DNA from: Apricaphanius iberus
Lineage: Eukaryota; Chordata; Actinopteri; Cyprinodontiformes; Aphaniidae
Assembly: GCA_028564705.1 (NCBI GenBank)
Contig: JAPXFQ010002814.1
Coordinates: forward strand, 1,550,001-1,614,000
Direction of reading: 5' to 3'
DNA: 64,000 bases
Part shown: piece by piece, positions 1 through 12,425 of the stretch
How positions within the stretch are numbered: the first letter of the stretch is position 1
Layout of the letters: the number at the start of each line of letters is the position of its first letter
Notes under the pieces: generated by a model
What the model was told of the DNA's origin: nothing
What the model saw: only the letters and a program-made list of their open reading frames with translations
Database searches by the model: none
Position numbers and translations under genes: made by a program

Positions 1-60
1 TTACTTACAGTTTTCCTAATTGAAACAAATTCAAAATCTGACCCTGGTTTATGTTTTGTT

Positions 61-769
61 CTAAAAAAAGATACTTTTCCGCCCTTCTCTTTCGATCATG
101 AGGATATTACCACAACTAGTTAAGCTGCTGCTGAACATCTACACGGTAGCTTTTTGGCCAAATTTAAAAACAAAAAACAAAACTACTATATATATATCCC
201 CATGTAGACTGCCATTTCTGAATAATAAAATAATCTGTTTTAGCAGATCAAGCTTTTATGGATGGTGGAAAATTGCAAAAATCATGCTAAAAGACTCAGA
301 TTGAAAGTAGAAAATCTTGTGTTCATAACAACATAACATTTCAAGGCTGATGGTTAATCAACAAGGCTCTTAAGTAAAAGTAATGAGGGGCTTTTTTTAA
401 TTGATTCTTCTAAAAATTTGTCTGATTTGCTTCTGGACAATTTGGTTTCAAATGATGAAATTAGCTTAACGTGGCATTTTTAATTTGATCTGCTGCCTGG
501 AGAACTCACAACTTTCCTCTGTCTCACAGTAACCACATGCACAAATTTGGAGATGTGTGAAGAGGTCCTACGAGTTCAAATTTTCCGACTGTGTAAATTT
601 TCCATGTCGGAAACTTGGTAAGATCCTTTTATGTTGCAGACAGAAGTGGCTTGCCTTCATGAATAAGTGACCAGAGCTGCAATCAGGCTCCTTTAAAGAG
701 CACTCATCATTTAGAGGTGCTGACACCAGAAACACCTTTGTGATCTATCCATTGAAATTTAATGCATTC
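61..769. other. Unassigned AT-rich sequence
   Basis: I see no gene or recognisable repeat here. A 68-codon plus-strand reading frame at 98-304 has no recognisable motif and is within chance expectation for this base composition. Confidence 0.5.
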
Positions 770-1105
770 TTAAAACATTCTGGGAACCATAACACTCCAT
801 TTTGTGTTATTGGAGCTCACTTCATCCCTGGTGGACCGGGCCAACAGGGCTGTTTTCAAGGCCATTCCAGAAACCAACAGCGTACCTGGATGGGGTTACG
901 TACTTGGCAATGGCCTGATTAAGTCAGATCAGGCAGAAACACAGCAATAAGCCTTGCTGCATTCAGTTGTTACTACTAATGCTCTGTGTGCCTTTTATGC
1001 TGATCAGTGAAGCTACTTGCTGCTGGAACAGTGTGGTGTGCCGGTGTCCGTAGCTTATTAAGAGAGACGATCGTCTATGGAGACACAGCTGAGAGGAGCG
1101 AGCAA
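770..1105 (+). mobile_element. Relic of the hAT-like family found intact at 23190-24468
   Basis: This stretch is a diverged partial copy of the interior of the element at 23190-24468, matching about 23600-23930 in the same orientation. Shared landmarks in the same order are a cagaaac-cag block, a gctctgtg...tgctgatcagtg block, and a ttattaagag...tatggagaca block. The terminal inverted repeats of the family are not visible, so this is an end-less remnant. Similarity was judged by eye; the limits are approximate. Confidence 0.6.
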
Positions 1106-4100
1106 AGAGATTACCCTGTCAGAAAAATAACTCGTCAAATTACCCTGATGTTCCGATAGTTGAAACATGCCTAATATCATGGTTTGATCTTATTCTGGTT
1201 TGAAAGTCAGAAACAGTATGGTTTAACAAAAAAAGACTGCTGTAAACTTACTGAAATAAAAAAAACAAAAAACAAGCAGGTCTTCATGATGTCAAAAATG
1301 CTGATTTTTTTTTCTCATTTTACCAATTGTTGATGTTGTGCATGCAAAAATGGCAACATACACCCTTTGACTTTCTCAAAGTTTTGAGTCTGATCTAGAT
1401 TGGATGGCAAATCAGTCTAGCACACATTTTTTTAAGGCTGATGTGAGGCTCAACAGTCAGAGAGAAGGAGAGAAACGACAGAAACACGGTATGCAATTAT
1501 AACCTTGATATGGTAATAATTGTAACATTCAAAGCAAAGGGAATAGTTTAAGAAGCTGGAGAACAACTCTTTTGGCTAATTATGTCCACACACCGTAAAC
1601 CATTACAAGCCCAGCCATAGTGGCCCAAGTATAATACTAATGCCGATTTTTACGTTCTTAACACATACCATGTATTGTATTGAAAGCACTCTGCCACCAT
1701 CTAATGGTTTTAGTTATGACAACATATGGGAAATATAGTTCATTTGCACTATAATTAGATACATTTATATCTACAGCATGTGCTACACTCAGATGAACAA
1801 TTTAGAACCTGTCTAGCAGGTAGTAAAGATTTAACTGGAACAGCAAAGAAAACCCGTTACGAGTCCAGTTATGAAGTCATATTACAACAGAGAGGAAGCA
1901 CAGTTATTTTAGCCTAGCTTCTCACCAAACCCATCCCTCGGTGCAGATGCTCAGAAGAGTGAGATGGAAACTCACTAATGATTCTTTGCAGCCACAAGTA
2001 CTGAGAGAGAGTCCTTTAGAACAGAGCTCCCCAACTAAAAATATCACTATTTTAAAATAAATAAATAAGTAAAATAGATTAAAATACTTATCACACCAAG
2101 TTGCTGGTTAATAGGACTGCCTTAGGGATTCTTAATTTTTATCTCAGCTGTTTTAATGCTCAATACATTTTCTATATCACTATGCATGAAGTGCCTCTCC
2201 CTTTATGTGTTAGAGCATGAAAAGTAACAAGCTTATGCTTAAGTTAAAGGTGGGTAAGGTGATGTTGAAAAATCTGTTCAGCAATCTGTATTTTCCAAAA
2301 AACAAAGTCCAACTCACTTTCTTGAGGCTCCCACTCTAAGCCGCGGCTCTAAAATATAGGAACGAAAAATGCTTGTTCCTGAGGGCTCATGCTCTGACTA
2401 GCACTGCACATCTTTGATTGGCTAACATGTCATTCATAAGTTATATAAGATCTGACATTATTATCATCATCGTAAGGAATAAGATTGATGTTTTAAATAA
2501 TATTCATCTGCATATTACCTTACAAGTCAGACTTTCTGATGTTGGCATGCATTCAAAGTAATCCTGGGCTAAGAAGAACGGCTGACTGCAGTTATACTGG
2601 TTTCAAGCTAGCAGCCCACTACCCAAAGTAGGCTATAGATTTTGGTTTAGCTGTATTATAAACTTTTTTTTTTTTTTAAGAGCTTCTATGACGAGGGCTT
2701 TCCTGGCTCTGATTATAAATATACTTCAGATTAATCTGGATCCAGAAGACAACCCCAGGGAAATGCTTAAGGAGAACTCTTGAGTTATCTGTCATTCTGA
2801 ATCAACAATTTATCTTAAAAATGAACAATGATAACAAAAATATTTTTTCCATTAAATATCTTTTTGGGTCACAACCTATGAACATAAAAAAATGCTGATC
2901 ATATTGGTTAGTAATTGTATGAAGGTCAGGCCCATGCTGCAACACAGCAGAGTTTTGGTGGTGGAGTCAGCGCTGTGAAAACAAGGTAATCACAACCACA
3001 CATCTGATTTGCTGCTAAAACAGCTCTTGGGTTGCTGTGCCCATCAATCTTGTAGCAGCAAGTCTTTGACACGGGATGGCTCTCTGTAAGTCTAATATAC
3101 AGCTTTAGTACCTTTCTACTAGAGTATAGCCTCCATTTTATGATATAAACCTTGGTTAATAATTATAGTTTTGCACAAAGAAAACCTTCGTAACAAGCCA
3201 CAGTGACTAATATAAGGGTGATCCCTTCAGCCATTAGAAACTGTTAGTCACTGAAACGTTTTATTCGATTTTGATTATTGCTTAAATTGAATCTGAATAG
3301 CTCACAACTTGAAATACATCTTGAAAATTTAAATGGACTTTCTTTGTTGTTTTGAAAATATTTCATCTCTCACATCTGAAAAACTGGATTTGGACCATCT
3401 AGCCTCTTTTGCAAGACACACCATGCGGGCATAACGGGGTAAAATTCCAAGCACGGTGTGTCTTATAAATGTGCTAATGTCGCCATGGCATTGGGGGAAT
3501 TTTACAGCACTGATGCCGGCAAGCTTGGGAGTAATATTACCACAATATTGCTGCAACGCTGATCTTACAAATGAAGCTACAAAGCCTTGTCGCAACAGAG
3601 GGTGATGTCTGTTGAATGTGGGCTGAGCCCTGGCTGGCAACAGTATGTAAAATCCCCAAAAAAATACCTAAAGTCCAAACTAAAAAAATGGGTATTTCTA
3701 TTTTAAGTGCAATCGTTTGAAACAGAGTGAAACGCATCAGATCATATTTGCACCTTTCTAGATCTCTGTCTTTCCACCACCCATTTTAAGTACTAGGGCA
3801 GTGTGTATAGGCAAACACATGGATGTCCCATGGGATCCCCAGTTTCTCAGATTGTGGCTAATCTCTACAAACAAAAACAGATGGCTTGAGAGAGAAGTGA
3901 AAGAAACTATCTATGTAAAACATGGAATCAATCTTAAATAGAGAAGGTGGCCTCATGTCCCCACTTTCCTACACAAATAAAGTACCCTCGAGCTAGGAAG
4001 TTTCACAGAAAATCACACCATGAGGCATGTGAGCAAAACAGCACATAGATACATAATTAAGGTCATTTTACCATTAACAACACTTACTTTACCAAAACTG

Positions 4101-5023
4101 CTTAGTGCTTACATAACCTTGATAGCCTTGTAAGGAATAACTATAGCCTCGCTAGTGAGCCCTAATGACACTAACTTGAATACAAGTAAATTTGAATACA
4201 TGAACCTGATACTCCCAATCCAGTTTTTCAGAACTGTAATAGCCTTTTTGGATTACAGATCAATGTTGTCAAGAAAAAAATGGTTAGGATATAGTTCATA
4301 TAGTTGTTCAACAAGAAAAGCTCAGTTGCCTTAATTTAAACTGTCAATAGTATCATATCCTGGATAACTGAGAATGTACACCAATGTCAACTTGACATAA
4401 AATTTCTTAGTAAATCAATTCAGTTTAAAATTTTTAATTTATCTTAGTGTAAATCAGTGTCAAACCCAAAAATTGGCCTTCAAATTACACTAGCTGAGAT
4501 TCACATTTTATAAGCATTTACTCAAGTTAAGCAATGGAAAATTTAATGAAGGTTATAGTAATTCATTTTCTGATTGCTCAAACTTCTGCCCTTGCAAATC
4601 TATATAAATGCATCAAACTTAATGGGCTGTCAAATTCTGTTCAAATGTGTTTATCGAAATATATAGAGATTACTTCTCGATCCTGCTTTCTCAAGGCAGC
4701 ACGGAATTTTTCCAATTGCAAATTCACTATATATGAGCAGGTTTCAGCAGGAATCCTTGCTTCAATGGTGTTGAAGCCCAAGTTAGGACTTCCTTCTCAT
4801 AGCCGACAAAAACAACAAATAAGAGTCCTAATTCTGCCAGCTTAAAAGACATTGTAGGAACAACATCATCATGAGTGTAACACAGCTAACGAGAGTCATC
4901 AAGTAACACACTAAACTATTAGCCAACTTAGCAAAACTACAACAGTATGAAGATGCTATTAAAAATGACTAGCATTGTGGTTACCCATTTCATTTAATAG
5001 GAATTTCATTGAATCACTTATAA
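1106..5023. other. Unassigned sequence, no supported gene
   Basis: Mostly AT-rich single-copy-looking DNA. Two 103-codon frames occur, minus 3329-3640 and plus 4534-4845. Neither has a recognisable domain, a splice context or a coding-like composition, so I do not call them genes. A T-run lies near 2665-2680. Confidence 0.45.
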
Positions 5024-6167
5024 GGGGCCTCGCCTGTGGTGCCGGTACCCACTGTTTAAATGCATCTAGACACTGAGGGCCCGGGGAGGGAGATGGGGGT
5101 ACCTGGCAGTATTCCCATGTCCCACCGCTCTGTTTTAAGTGCACATTAAAACAACACGCAACAACACCACAATTGAGCAGGGGGAGAGAGGCTGGGGGTC
5201 TTTCCACACCCTTGTTCGTTGGACCATCAGGGGTTGGAGCCCGGGTAGATTATCAGGCCGTCTAGTCGGGGACCTAGGCTGGTGGGCTACTCTTGCCGGG
5301 GTGGGGGCCTTGGCGGTCTGCTTGTCCCCGTCCTGGTGGGCAAGGGGTCCGCCTCCCGGGTGCAGGGGCAGGGTGCTCTATCGGGGCGTCTGTCCCTGGG
5401 CCTGGGAGTATAGAGTATGTATGGGGTGTATGAATGAGTGTACAGCATCCTTTTTTCGTGTGTCCTGTACATGTAAGAATGTGTGTGCATGAGAGGGAGG
5501 GTACGTATGAGTGTCTTCGTCTGTCTATGTCTACTTGTCAGGTTGGGTGTTTGGCTGCCCTCTGGCCTGGTGCATCTTCTTCCCCTCCGTCACTCCCCGT
5601 CGGTGATGGATGCTCCTGCCCGCTGGTCAATGATTGCTCTCGATGCCTGGGGCCGGGGGTCCCTGTTACGGCCCGGCTCGGTCCTGGTGCATGTCTGGCT
5701 GATCCTGGGTGGGCCGGTGTGTCGGGCGCCCGCTGTTTCGGGCCGACATCCTCCTTGGATTGACTGGGGCACCTCTTATGGGGGTGCCGGGGTTGTAAAG
5801 TAGGTTGGTGCCGTCCGGTGGATCAGTGGGGACCGTGCCCGGCCCCCAAGCTCCTGCCAGTTCCATGAGTTCTACTGCCTAGTCGGTTCATCTGGGGGGG
5901 CTGTCCGGCATTGGCTGGGCCCCAGATCTTGGCGTTCTGCATGGGGATCTGGACCCGGGAGCTGGTAGATCTGAATGTCCAGGTGCTGGCTGGGCGCGGC
6001 CTGTGGAGGGCGTACATCCGCTGTGGCTTTTACTACTTTTAATACATATATAGCGAAGCTGTAATACTCTGCTTGGGAAAGTAAATCTGTTGGGTTTGTA
6101 CTTGGTACTCAGACACCAATTCTGAGTGGCAAACTGCTAGACAGGACACGTAAAAAAAAAAAAAAAA
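5024..6167 (+). mobile_element. 5'-truncated 3' end of a GC-rich poly(A) LINE (probably L1 clade), copy 1
   Basis: A GC-rich block begins abruptly at 5024 and ends in a 16-bp A-run (6152-6167). Its sequence is the reverse complement of most of the element at 34125-36729. Shared parts include the block around ctgttttaagtgcacatt, the gagggagggtacgtatgagt block, and the terminal tail (gctgtaatactctgcttggg, then gacaggacacg plus A-run). An abrupt 5' start with a poly(A) 3' end is the pattern of target-primed LINE insertion. Relative to copy 2, about 0.9 kb is missing near 6025-6045, where a gtacatccgctgtggct block jumps straight to the tail. No target-site duplication is visible. Overlapping frames inside are composition artefacts. 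L1 assignment is inference; the repeat relationship is seen directly. Confidence 0.75.
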
Positions 6168-6821
6168 GCTCAGGAGGGGAGGGAAGGTGGTTTGATTGAT
6201 GGCTCAGGAGCCAATCGTCTTTAATGGGCAGTACAAAACGATTGGATGAGGATTTTCCAAGACCATGCTCTTTAGAAGTTCTAGTAATGATTTGGTTATT
6301 TGTTCCAAACACCTAGTTTATTGGTTGGTTTCAGTATGTTAAGAGCATTTCAAGCGATTTAGCAAAACGTGTTTCAGGAAATGTTGGTGTGAAATGTTGA
6401 TCTGTTAACCTTCACAAACAGCTATTCATAAACATCCATTTATTTTGCATGTAGGTTGTAAGCAAATATATGTGATTTGCTCAACCAGACTTTGATCTTT
6501 AAACCATATGTCTGACAAACAATGACATATTTTATATTGCACATTTTTTCAACCAATAAATTTGTGGCCCAATTACTAAATAAGTGAGTTTATCGGGAGA
6601 TTTTCAAAGTGCATAATTAAGCCTGTGAATTAAGCATGACCCAAAAGTCTGAAAAATATGTATACAGGAATTCCCATATGGTAGAAGTAAATACATGTGT
6701 GAGGGCGTCGAGGTCTTGACAATGCTGGACCTAAAGTTAGTTGAAATATCTGTGACTGTACAGACAAGGTCTGAGGAGGTCTTGAGGAGTGTGTCAAGGC
6801 TGTATGTCCATATTTACTTAC
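6168..6821. other. Intron-side sequence 3' of the MRH exon, unassigned
   Basis: This stretch lies just downstream (minus sense) of the MRH exon donor and shows no further exon I can support. No repeat was recognised. Confidence 0.4.
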
Positions 6822-6921
6822 AGTAGTAGTGCGAGAACCTCCTTGCCAGCATGGTTCTCCATTTTCATACACCATCTGACTGTAGTGGTTCTTTGGTGGT
6901 CCTGCCCACATCCCCCACGTC
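6822..6921 (-). CDS. MRH-domain gene, internal exon B (glucosidase II beta-like)
   Basis: This is a 100-bp exon on the minus strand, with acceptor ggcttcag directly before it and consensus donor gtaagt directly after it. The first base completes a glycine codon begun in the upstream exon (29817-29888). Then follow 33 codons ending in phase 0. The peptide starts TWGMWAGPPKNHYSQ, continues MVYENGEPCWQGG and ends SRTTT. This matches the MRH-domain pattern of the ER glucosidase II beta subunit (T-W-G-x-W-x-G-P, Y-E-x-G-x-x-C-W-Q-G, R-S/T-T-T). In that protein the domain binds mannose on N-glycans and recruits the catalytic subunit's substrate. The Arg aligns with a known sugar-contact position and the Cys with a conserved disulfide. 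Identity to the recalled vertebrate protein is only about half, so a paralogue or another MRH protein is possible. The following exon, expected to carry Cys-Gly and Glu/Tyr contacts, was not found. Confidence 0.8.
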
Positions 6922-8142
6922 CTGAAGCCAAAAGTAAAATAAAAACAGACAAAAAATAAATAAATAATGACATCTTTCTTGACTTTTACTGTGGACTTCT
7001 GAACAAGTGGTCTTTAAATAGCAACTGACAGAATCTTTTTTGGCATACGGAAAAACACTTTCACTCTTTCAACATAATAAAAAAATAAAAATAAAAAAAC
7101 AAGCTGGCAAGATGGCGAGTCTGGCGGTGCCCTTATTTGGCACAGTTACTCAGAACGTCCTTTCTCTCGCTCAACAATGGAAAGAAAATATTAATTACCG
7201 TTTTGTCAGAGCTAGTGCCGTGGGGAAGGAGAAGAGGAAAACGTTTATACCAGTCTCAGATGAGTGTCCCTGCCCACTACTAGCTAATTATATTCTCACC
7301 AAATAATTCAAGGGGAGAACGGAAACCATTGCAAACCAAACCAGGGTGCCAGTGGAAGCTGTCCAATGCTGCATCGACGTATGCCCTTTCATTAGCTTTT
7401 CTGACTTTCTCTAATCTTTTGCTAAGCCTTAACATCTTAATTAAGGTAAGAATTGCAGTGAACTCAGCTGATTTGGTTTTGGTAAGACACTATAATCGCG
7501 TTAGATAGATGAGCAGTACATTTGGTTAACTGCTCTAATCTCAACTTCAAGCAGCAACTACTTTTTATCTGAAGTGCTGATGGCAGAGCATAAATAATGA
7601 GCTCAATCTCTGTCTGACTTTCTACAGACCTTTTTGCAGTCTTTTTTCAGTAGTCCATTAATCATTCTGCATAAGGACCTATAAAAAACTATTCTAAGAA
7701 CTGTTCTGTTCATTTGCTTAATTGCCCTCCACACTGTTACCAGTTCTTTCACAGTGGTGCAACAGTTGATATTATATGCCTCCACTGACCATTCCACCAA
7801 AAAATAAGGGAGCAAAACCAGCTCAGTTCTATCAAGGCTTTAAATATTATGACAGCGAATTTGCTTTATTTCCCAGCCTGGTAGGACTTTATCCTATTAA
7901 ATTGATGCTCATTAATGCATTTTACAGACAGCTTGTGATTCATTCATTAATAACTCAAGGTGTAAAAGCGTCAGAGGTTTGTAAGAGAACATTAGTGAAC
8001 AAACAGGTTCATGAAGACCAAAGAAAACAGCAGACAGAGCAGGACGAAAAGGTGTGCAGAAATTTAAAGCAGGGTGAGGTTACCAAAACAATAGTCCAAG
8101 CTTTTATTTTTTTTCATAATTTCTGTAAAGGACTGATTGAGT
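6922..8142. other. Start of the large intron, unassigned
   Basis: Two plus-strand frames stand out but are not recognised. One is at 7040-7306 with an internal ATG near 7111 in a good initiation context. The other is 136 codons at 7776-8186, whose last codons run into the hAT-type terminal repeat at 8143. The latter overlap argues against a genuine gene. Confidence 0.4.
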
Positions 8143-9293
8143 TAGGGCTAGATGATAATTCGATAGCAATATCTATCGATCAATAGACGTGTGGTGCGAT
8201 AGAAAAAAAAGGGGTAGATAAAAAAGTTTGATAAAAAAAGTTCCTCTCATATTTTCATTATAGCCAGGTAGCTCAATACAACCGTCACTAGCTACTCCGA
8301 ACAATCATTAACGCTGACCCAGGCAGCTCTGCTAGACATCCCTCTCTTCTGTCAAAGACAAATAAGGGGCAAATTAATTGAGCTGCTACAGAATTTGTTG
8401 ATAGTCCCTGAGTGAACCATCGGCATAAAAAACTTCACCATGGTAAAATGTCACAGCAAGGAGCAAGTTTTCCCAGAAAAATGCTTCAGTAGCTCAGGTA
8501 AATGTTACGTCCCGTTTTGAACCAATCTTCGATGCACAAAACACTAGACTTAGCAATGATAAACCAAATAAATTACTACGATCAGTTGACGTAAACAGCA
8601 CTCCCATCCCCCAGCTCCATACAGATCACTGTTACGGAGAAACACATGAAATTTACCCGGGTCATGCTGCTAAGAGCACATCTGGCTTTTAAAATGTCCC
8701 TCCGGTTCTGCACCCGGTCTTCAGAAGCGAAGAGTGCTTTTAAAAAACAGGGTAGACAGAGCTGCTGGCTTCAGCTCTTAGTGACTGGACTGAGCTTCAG
8801 TGTTCTGGGCTCCATCTACACTCTGGTATAGGTGAGTAGCTGGTTAGCTCCAGCTTTAGCAGCTGAACTAAATTAGAATAAGAGCTTGTTTTTGTTTTAA
8901 ATAGCGTGTCCAGTCTGGCAGTGGAATTCAGAATTGGTATCTGATTAACAAGTATAAGCCCAACAGATTTACTTTCTCAGGCATAAAAATAAATGTTTTT
9001 GTAAAATGTTTAAAATGTTAAAAAATGTCAAGATAAGTTATAACATTACTTTTTTGTATTTACTGATGTTACTTAGGTCTTAGTTTTTGTTTTTTTTAAG
9101 TGGTTGAAAAATTACTTAATTTAATTCTTAGTTAAAATGAGTTCATTGAAAAATAACAAAATGACCAGGGTGGGACTTAAAATATATTTTCTACATTTTG
9201 ATAGTTATCAATAATTATTGATATTGATCAATATGACTTTTCCCTTTATCGTTTTTTTCATCTATTGCTCTTTTCCTATATCGTCCAGCCCTC
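8143..9293. mobile_element. hAT-type non-autonomous DNA transposon (MITE-like)
   Basis: The left end reads tagggctagatgataattcg and the right end, reverse complemented, reads gagggctggacgatatagg. These are imperfect terminal inverted repeats of the TAGGGCTGGGCGATA kind seen in fish hAT elements. Both subterminal zones are rich in tatcgat-type motifs. The candidate 8-bp target duplication is weak (gattgagt versus atatgagc, sharing tgag). No transposase is visible. The interior carries a LINE-tail relic at 8903-8985. Confidence 0.65.
8903..8985 (-). mobile_element. Relic of the GC-rich LINE 3' tail, copy 3
   Basis: About 80 bp match the terminal tail shared by 5024-6167 and 34125-36729, in minus sense. 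Shared motifs are a gtgtcc-gtct-gcagt block, a cagaattggtatctga block, and agcccaacagatttacttt. There is no clean A-run, and the GC-rich body is absent. It sits within the hAT-type element at 8143-9293. Confidence 0.6.
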
Positions 9294-12200
9294 ATATGAG
9301 CCTCAATACGTTTGCATGGCTCTGTACATAATTTACTGACCAAGGGTATATTCTTCTAACTGATCTTTGACATTTGCTAGTTTGACTGTGTTTGTATCTA
9401 AGACGATTTCAAAATATAATTGGCTACTTGTTTGACCTTGATGAATCCAAGCATGATGTCTTCTTTTAGAAAAAAAAGTAGTTATTTTACAGACCTACAC
9501 CTATCTTCGGGGTTTCGGATGTTGCTGTAGAACACTTGACGATACGGAAGGCTTATTTTTTTTAAAACAACAACAACAAAGTGGGTCAGTAAGAAGTGAA
9601 TTGCTCATGCAAGTGGATGCCGACAGGGTCCAAGTTCCTAACCATTTCTTCCTTTTCAGCATGTCTGATTGGCCTTTAGCACCCTTTAAGTATCAGGACA
9701 CTTTCAAATGGATTGCTGTCAAGGTGAGTGCAGAAAGCTAAGATGCTCTGGCTTTTCAGGCTAGTTGACTGGTGATCTGCACCACCTTTGTGCCTCATCA
9801 TCATTCCCTCGCTTCACCACTGTTACCTTCCTTCATTCGCCACTGCTTTCGCTCTGTCGGCCCTTGTGCACCCCAGGAGGAAGCACAGGCGCTGTCAATT
9901 AGGAGCCGAGTTATCGCTGAGATGTGGCCAGCACACCAGTCATTTGGACTCTTGAGATGGAATGTTACTGATAGATCATTTTGTGTAATAATACCTACCT
10001 CGGCTTGGTATTGGCAGGTCATCCTCTTAAGTCAATCTGTATATTTTTGGTCTACTTTGCTGCACAGCTAGTTATTTACACCAGCACAAACAACAATATA
10101 TGGGCCTCTATTGCTTAACTGGATAAGATGGGGTGCATAGTATTACTGTATGTTAGGTTGACCTGCTGTCAGGCCACGTAACCCCACCCCAGCTTTGCAA
10201 AACGCACCCCCTGGGTTCAGTGACAACTTCATTTTCTCATCCAATTTGTCACAGTTTAGCTCTAAGCGGCATCACTGAGACAAGTCATGCTTGCCTGCAC
10301 TCAAAGCAGCAGGATCAGTTTGGTATACCATTTGAACGTTCTCATTTGCACCCGTGTCTGCAGGGACTCACACACACCCCTCCCCCGTTTTTGCCAGCTC
10401 AACACCAAGCATCTTTATTGAAATGACTGCCAAGGACAAAATTCCGTTTCTTCAAAAGAAACACACACAAAAAAAAGATGACTAAACCCAATTTCAGTAG
10501 GCAAACAGATTAACACTGTCACTGAGGAATGACTATAATTCAGGCTTCCTACTCTGTATGTTATCCAATAATATAATACTTGTTACAACAGGCTCAAAGT
10601 TTCCGAGTTCTCTGTTCGTTATGCATATGTTTCAATATGAAAATATTAAAGTTCATTATGCATTTATGGAAGACACTGAAACAGAGGCAGGATTTTAAAT
10701 ATGAAGGAAGGAAGCACCACAGTAAGGACAATTGAAGAAGGGAAGGAAGAACATGTGGAATGAGAAAAGAAGCTTAAGGAAGGACAAAGAAAGAAAGTAA
10801 GGCGGAAGAGGACAAGGAAAGACGAAAGACGAAAAGACATGTAAATTGGACAACAGGTTAGGTAAAAAGGTTTGGAAATATTATTATATTATATTTTTCC
10901 TGTACTTTTGTAGACTGGGTAGGAAACCTTCTCCAGCCTCGATGATGCAGAATATAACAAATTTGCTGTTTGGGGCCCAAAACGCAGAGAATCGTATTTA
11001 CAGACATGCGGATGGAGATTCATTCTGTCGTCTTATTGCCATGAAATGCATCCTACATCAAGGTTAAACCTGCAATAGGCAAAACATCCAACCAGCTAAA
11101 CCGGTTATTCATACGTTGAGTAAGATAAGGCCACAGATGTGTATCTAACTGCTGACATCAAGCAGCAAATTTGATTTTGTTTTTCCTCCGAATTAGAAAG
11201 GTGTGATTTCAACTAATGAAAGCAAATGAAGATCTGATTAAATTACAACATTAAATTAGTTGTATCTACAGTATTACCTCCAGTGTTAAAATAATAAATG
11301 AAGGAATATGTCTCATGAAAAATACTAACTGGTTGTGAGTAAATTGTCTCATTAAAAAATGTTTTTTTTCACTGTCAAAACTCTGATAAGGATTATAAGA
11401 AAATAAAATAGTCTAATCCTGATGAAGGGTAATTACCATTTAAAAAGCTGATTAGCTCCTCTTCTTCTAATAATAGCTTTAGCTGATTTAAGCTTTTCTT
11501 GCTTCCTTTAAACGCCATGGTGACCACTGATTCTGATTTAAACTTCATCGCTGCGCTAATCCGAATGCCTTGAGTGATAAATCCTGAAGATCCACTGTTA
11601 ATCTCGCTCAACGCTGAAAGGAGAGTTGCCCCCTCTGCTACAGTCACAAATCAACCTTTCAGAAGCAATTATCGTTTGGACAAACCCGCTCTGGGGAAAA
11701 ATTTCTGCTTGCTTCGATGTGTTGTCGTGTTGTTGTTTGTGGGATTTTAGTCCCAGCGTGTTCACTTGAGAGAGAGAGATAGAGAACAAAACCGGAAGAA
11801 GAAGCTAACATAATGGTGGCCTCAAATGAACCGAGCATAAATCTGCTCGTTTGCCTTCAGTAAAGTCTGGTATGTTTGCTGAGCTGATGTAAAATTCACT
11901 GAAGCTTTGAATTTCCTCTTCAAACAGAGAAAAGCACAGCTTTGATATTTGAATTATGCTTGAGTAAAAATGTACTTCCTTAAATAATAAAAATAATCTA
12001 TATTTCTCTTATAGAATGTCTTGTCTTTTTTTAACCTACTTTGATTCTAGCATTATAAGTTGTATCATTTGGAAGTTTACAGTCGCTCCACCATTAAAGA
12101 AATCAATTTTATTTCTCTGTTTTGAAATCCCTGATATAAAATGAAACTGAGGATTTCCCATGTGCAAACTTACCAGTACATAGTTTTTCCTTTCCTGGGA

Positions 12201-12339
12201 TCCATGGAAATAATAAAAGCCAAATCGTTCAACCTAAGTAACAGTTATGATTACCTGCCTGAAAAGGCTGAGGTAAATAAACAATAGATGAAGGAATAAG
12301 TTCTTGGTGTTCTTTAACCAGCAAGTTGCTACATGTCGG
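9294..12339. other. Intron sequence with a polypurine tract, otherwise unassigned
   Basis: The stretch contains the polypurine tract at 10701-10838. A minus-strand frame at 11393-11647 (84 codons, Glu/Leu-rich middle) was not recognised. Nothing else is supported. Confidence 0.4.
10701..10838. repeat. Polypurine (GGAA/GAAA-rich) tract
   Basis: Almost 140 bp on the plus strand consist mainly of A and G, with repeated ggaag, gaaag and aagac units. It is a degenerate low-complexity tract. Confidence 0.7.
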
Positions 12340-12412
12340 TCAATAAATCAAACCTTATTTATAAAGCACTTTTCAAACAAAATCACATTTAAAAGTGCTT
12401 TGCAGATTAAAA
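12340..12412 (+). repeat. Dispersed teleost repeat fragment with a short hairpin
   Basis: The fragment carries the ttatttataaagcac motif. Inverted arms aaagcactttt and aaaagtgcttt are separated by about 18 bp. Longer related copies start near 42352 and 59578. The class of this repeat is not known to me; it may be the end of a larger element. Confidence 0.5.
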
Positions 12413-12425
12413 TGACCCCACATAA

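Noticed and set aside
9..60. A 52-bp minus-strand exon-like interval with acceptor tttttttag and donor gtaagt
   Set aside because: In the phase required after exon B it hits a stop after three codons, and no homology supports it. It could still belong to another gene beyond the window.
2926..3111. A minus-strand open stretch that could be the last MRH exon (contains CDYLVF and a TPPP motif, then a stop)
   Set aside because: It has a poor pyrimidine tract at the acceptor, lacks the Cys-Gly expected near its start, and its Cys/Tyr/Thr-Pro spacing does not fit the MRH pattern.
3329..3640. 103-codon minus-strand frame with several Arg/Lys and Cys
   Set aside because: No domain, splice context or repeat match was recognised; chance frames of this size are expected in 64 kb.
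7776..8186. 136-codon plus-strand frame
   Set aside because: Its 3' end runs into the terminal repeat of the hAT-type element at 8143, and no domain is recognised.
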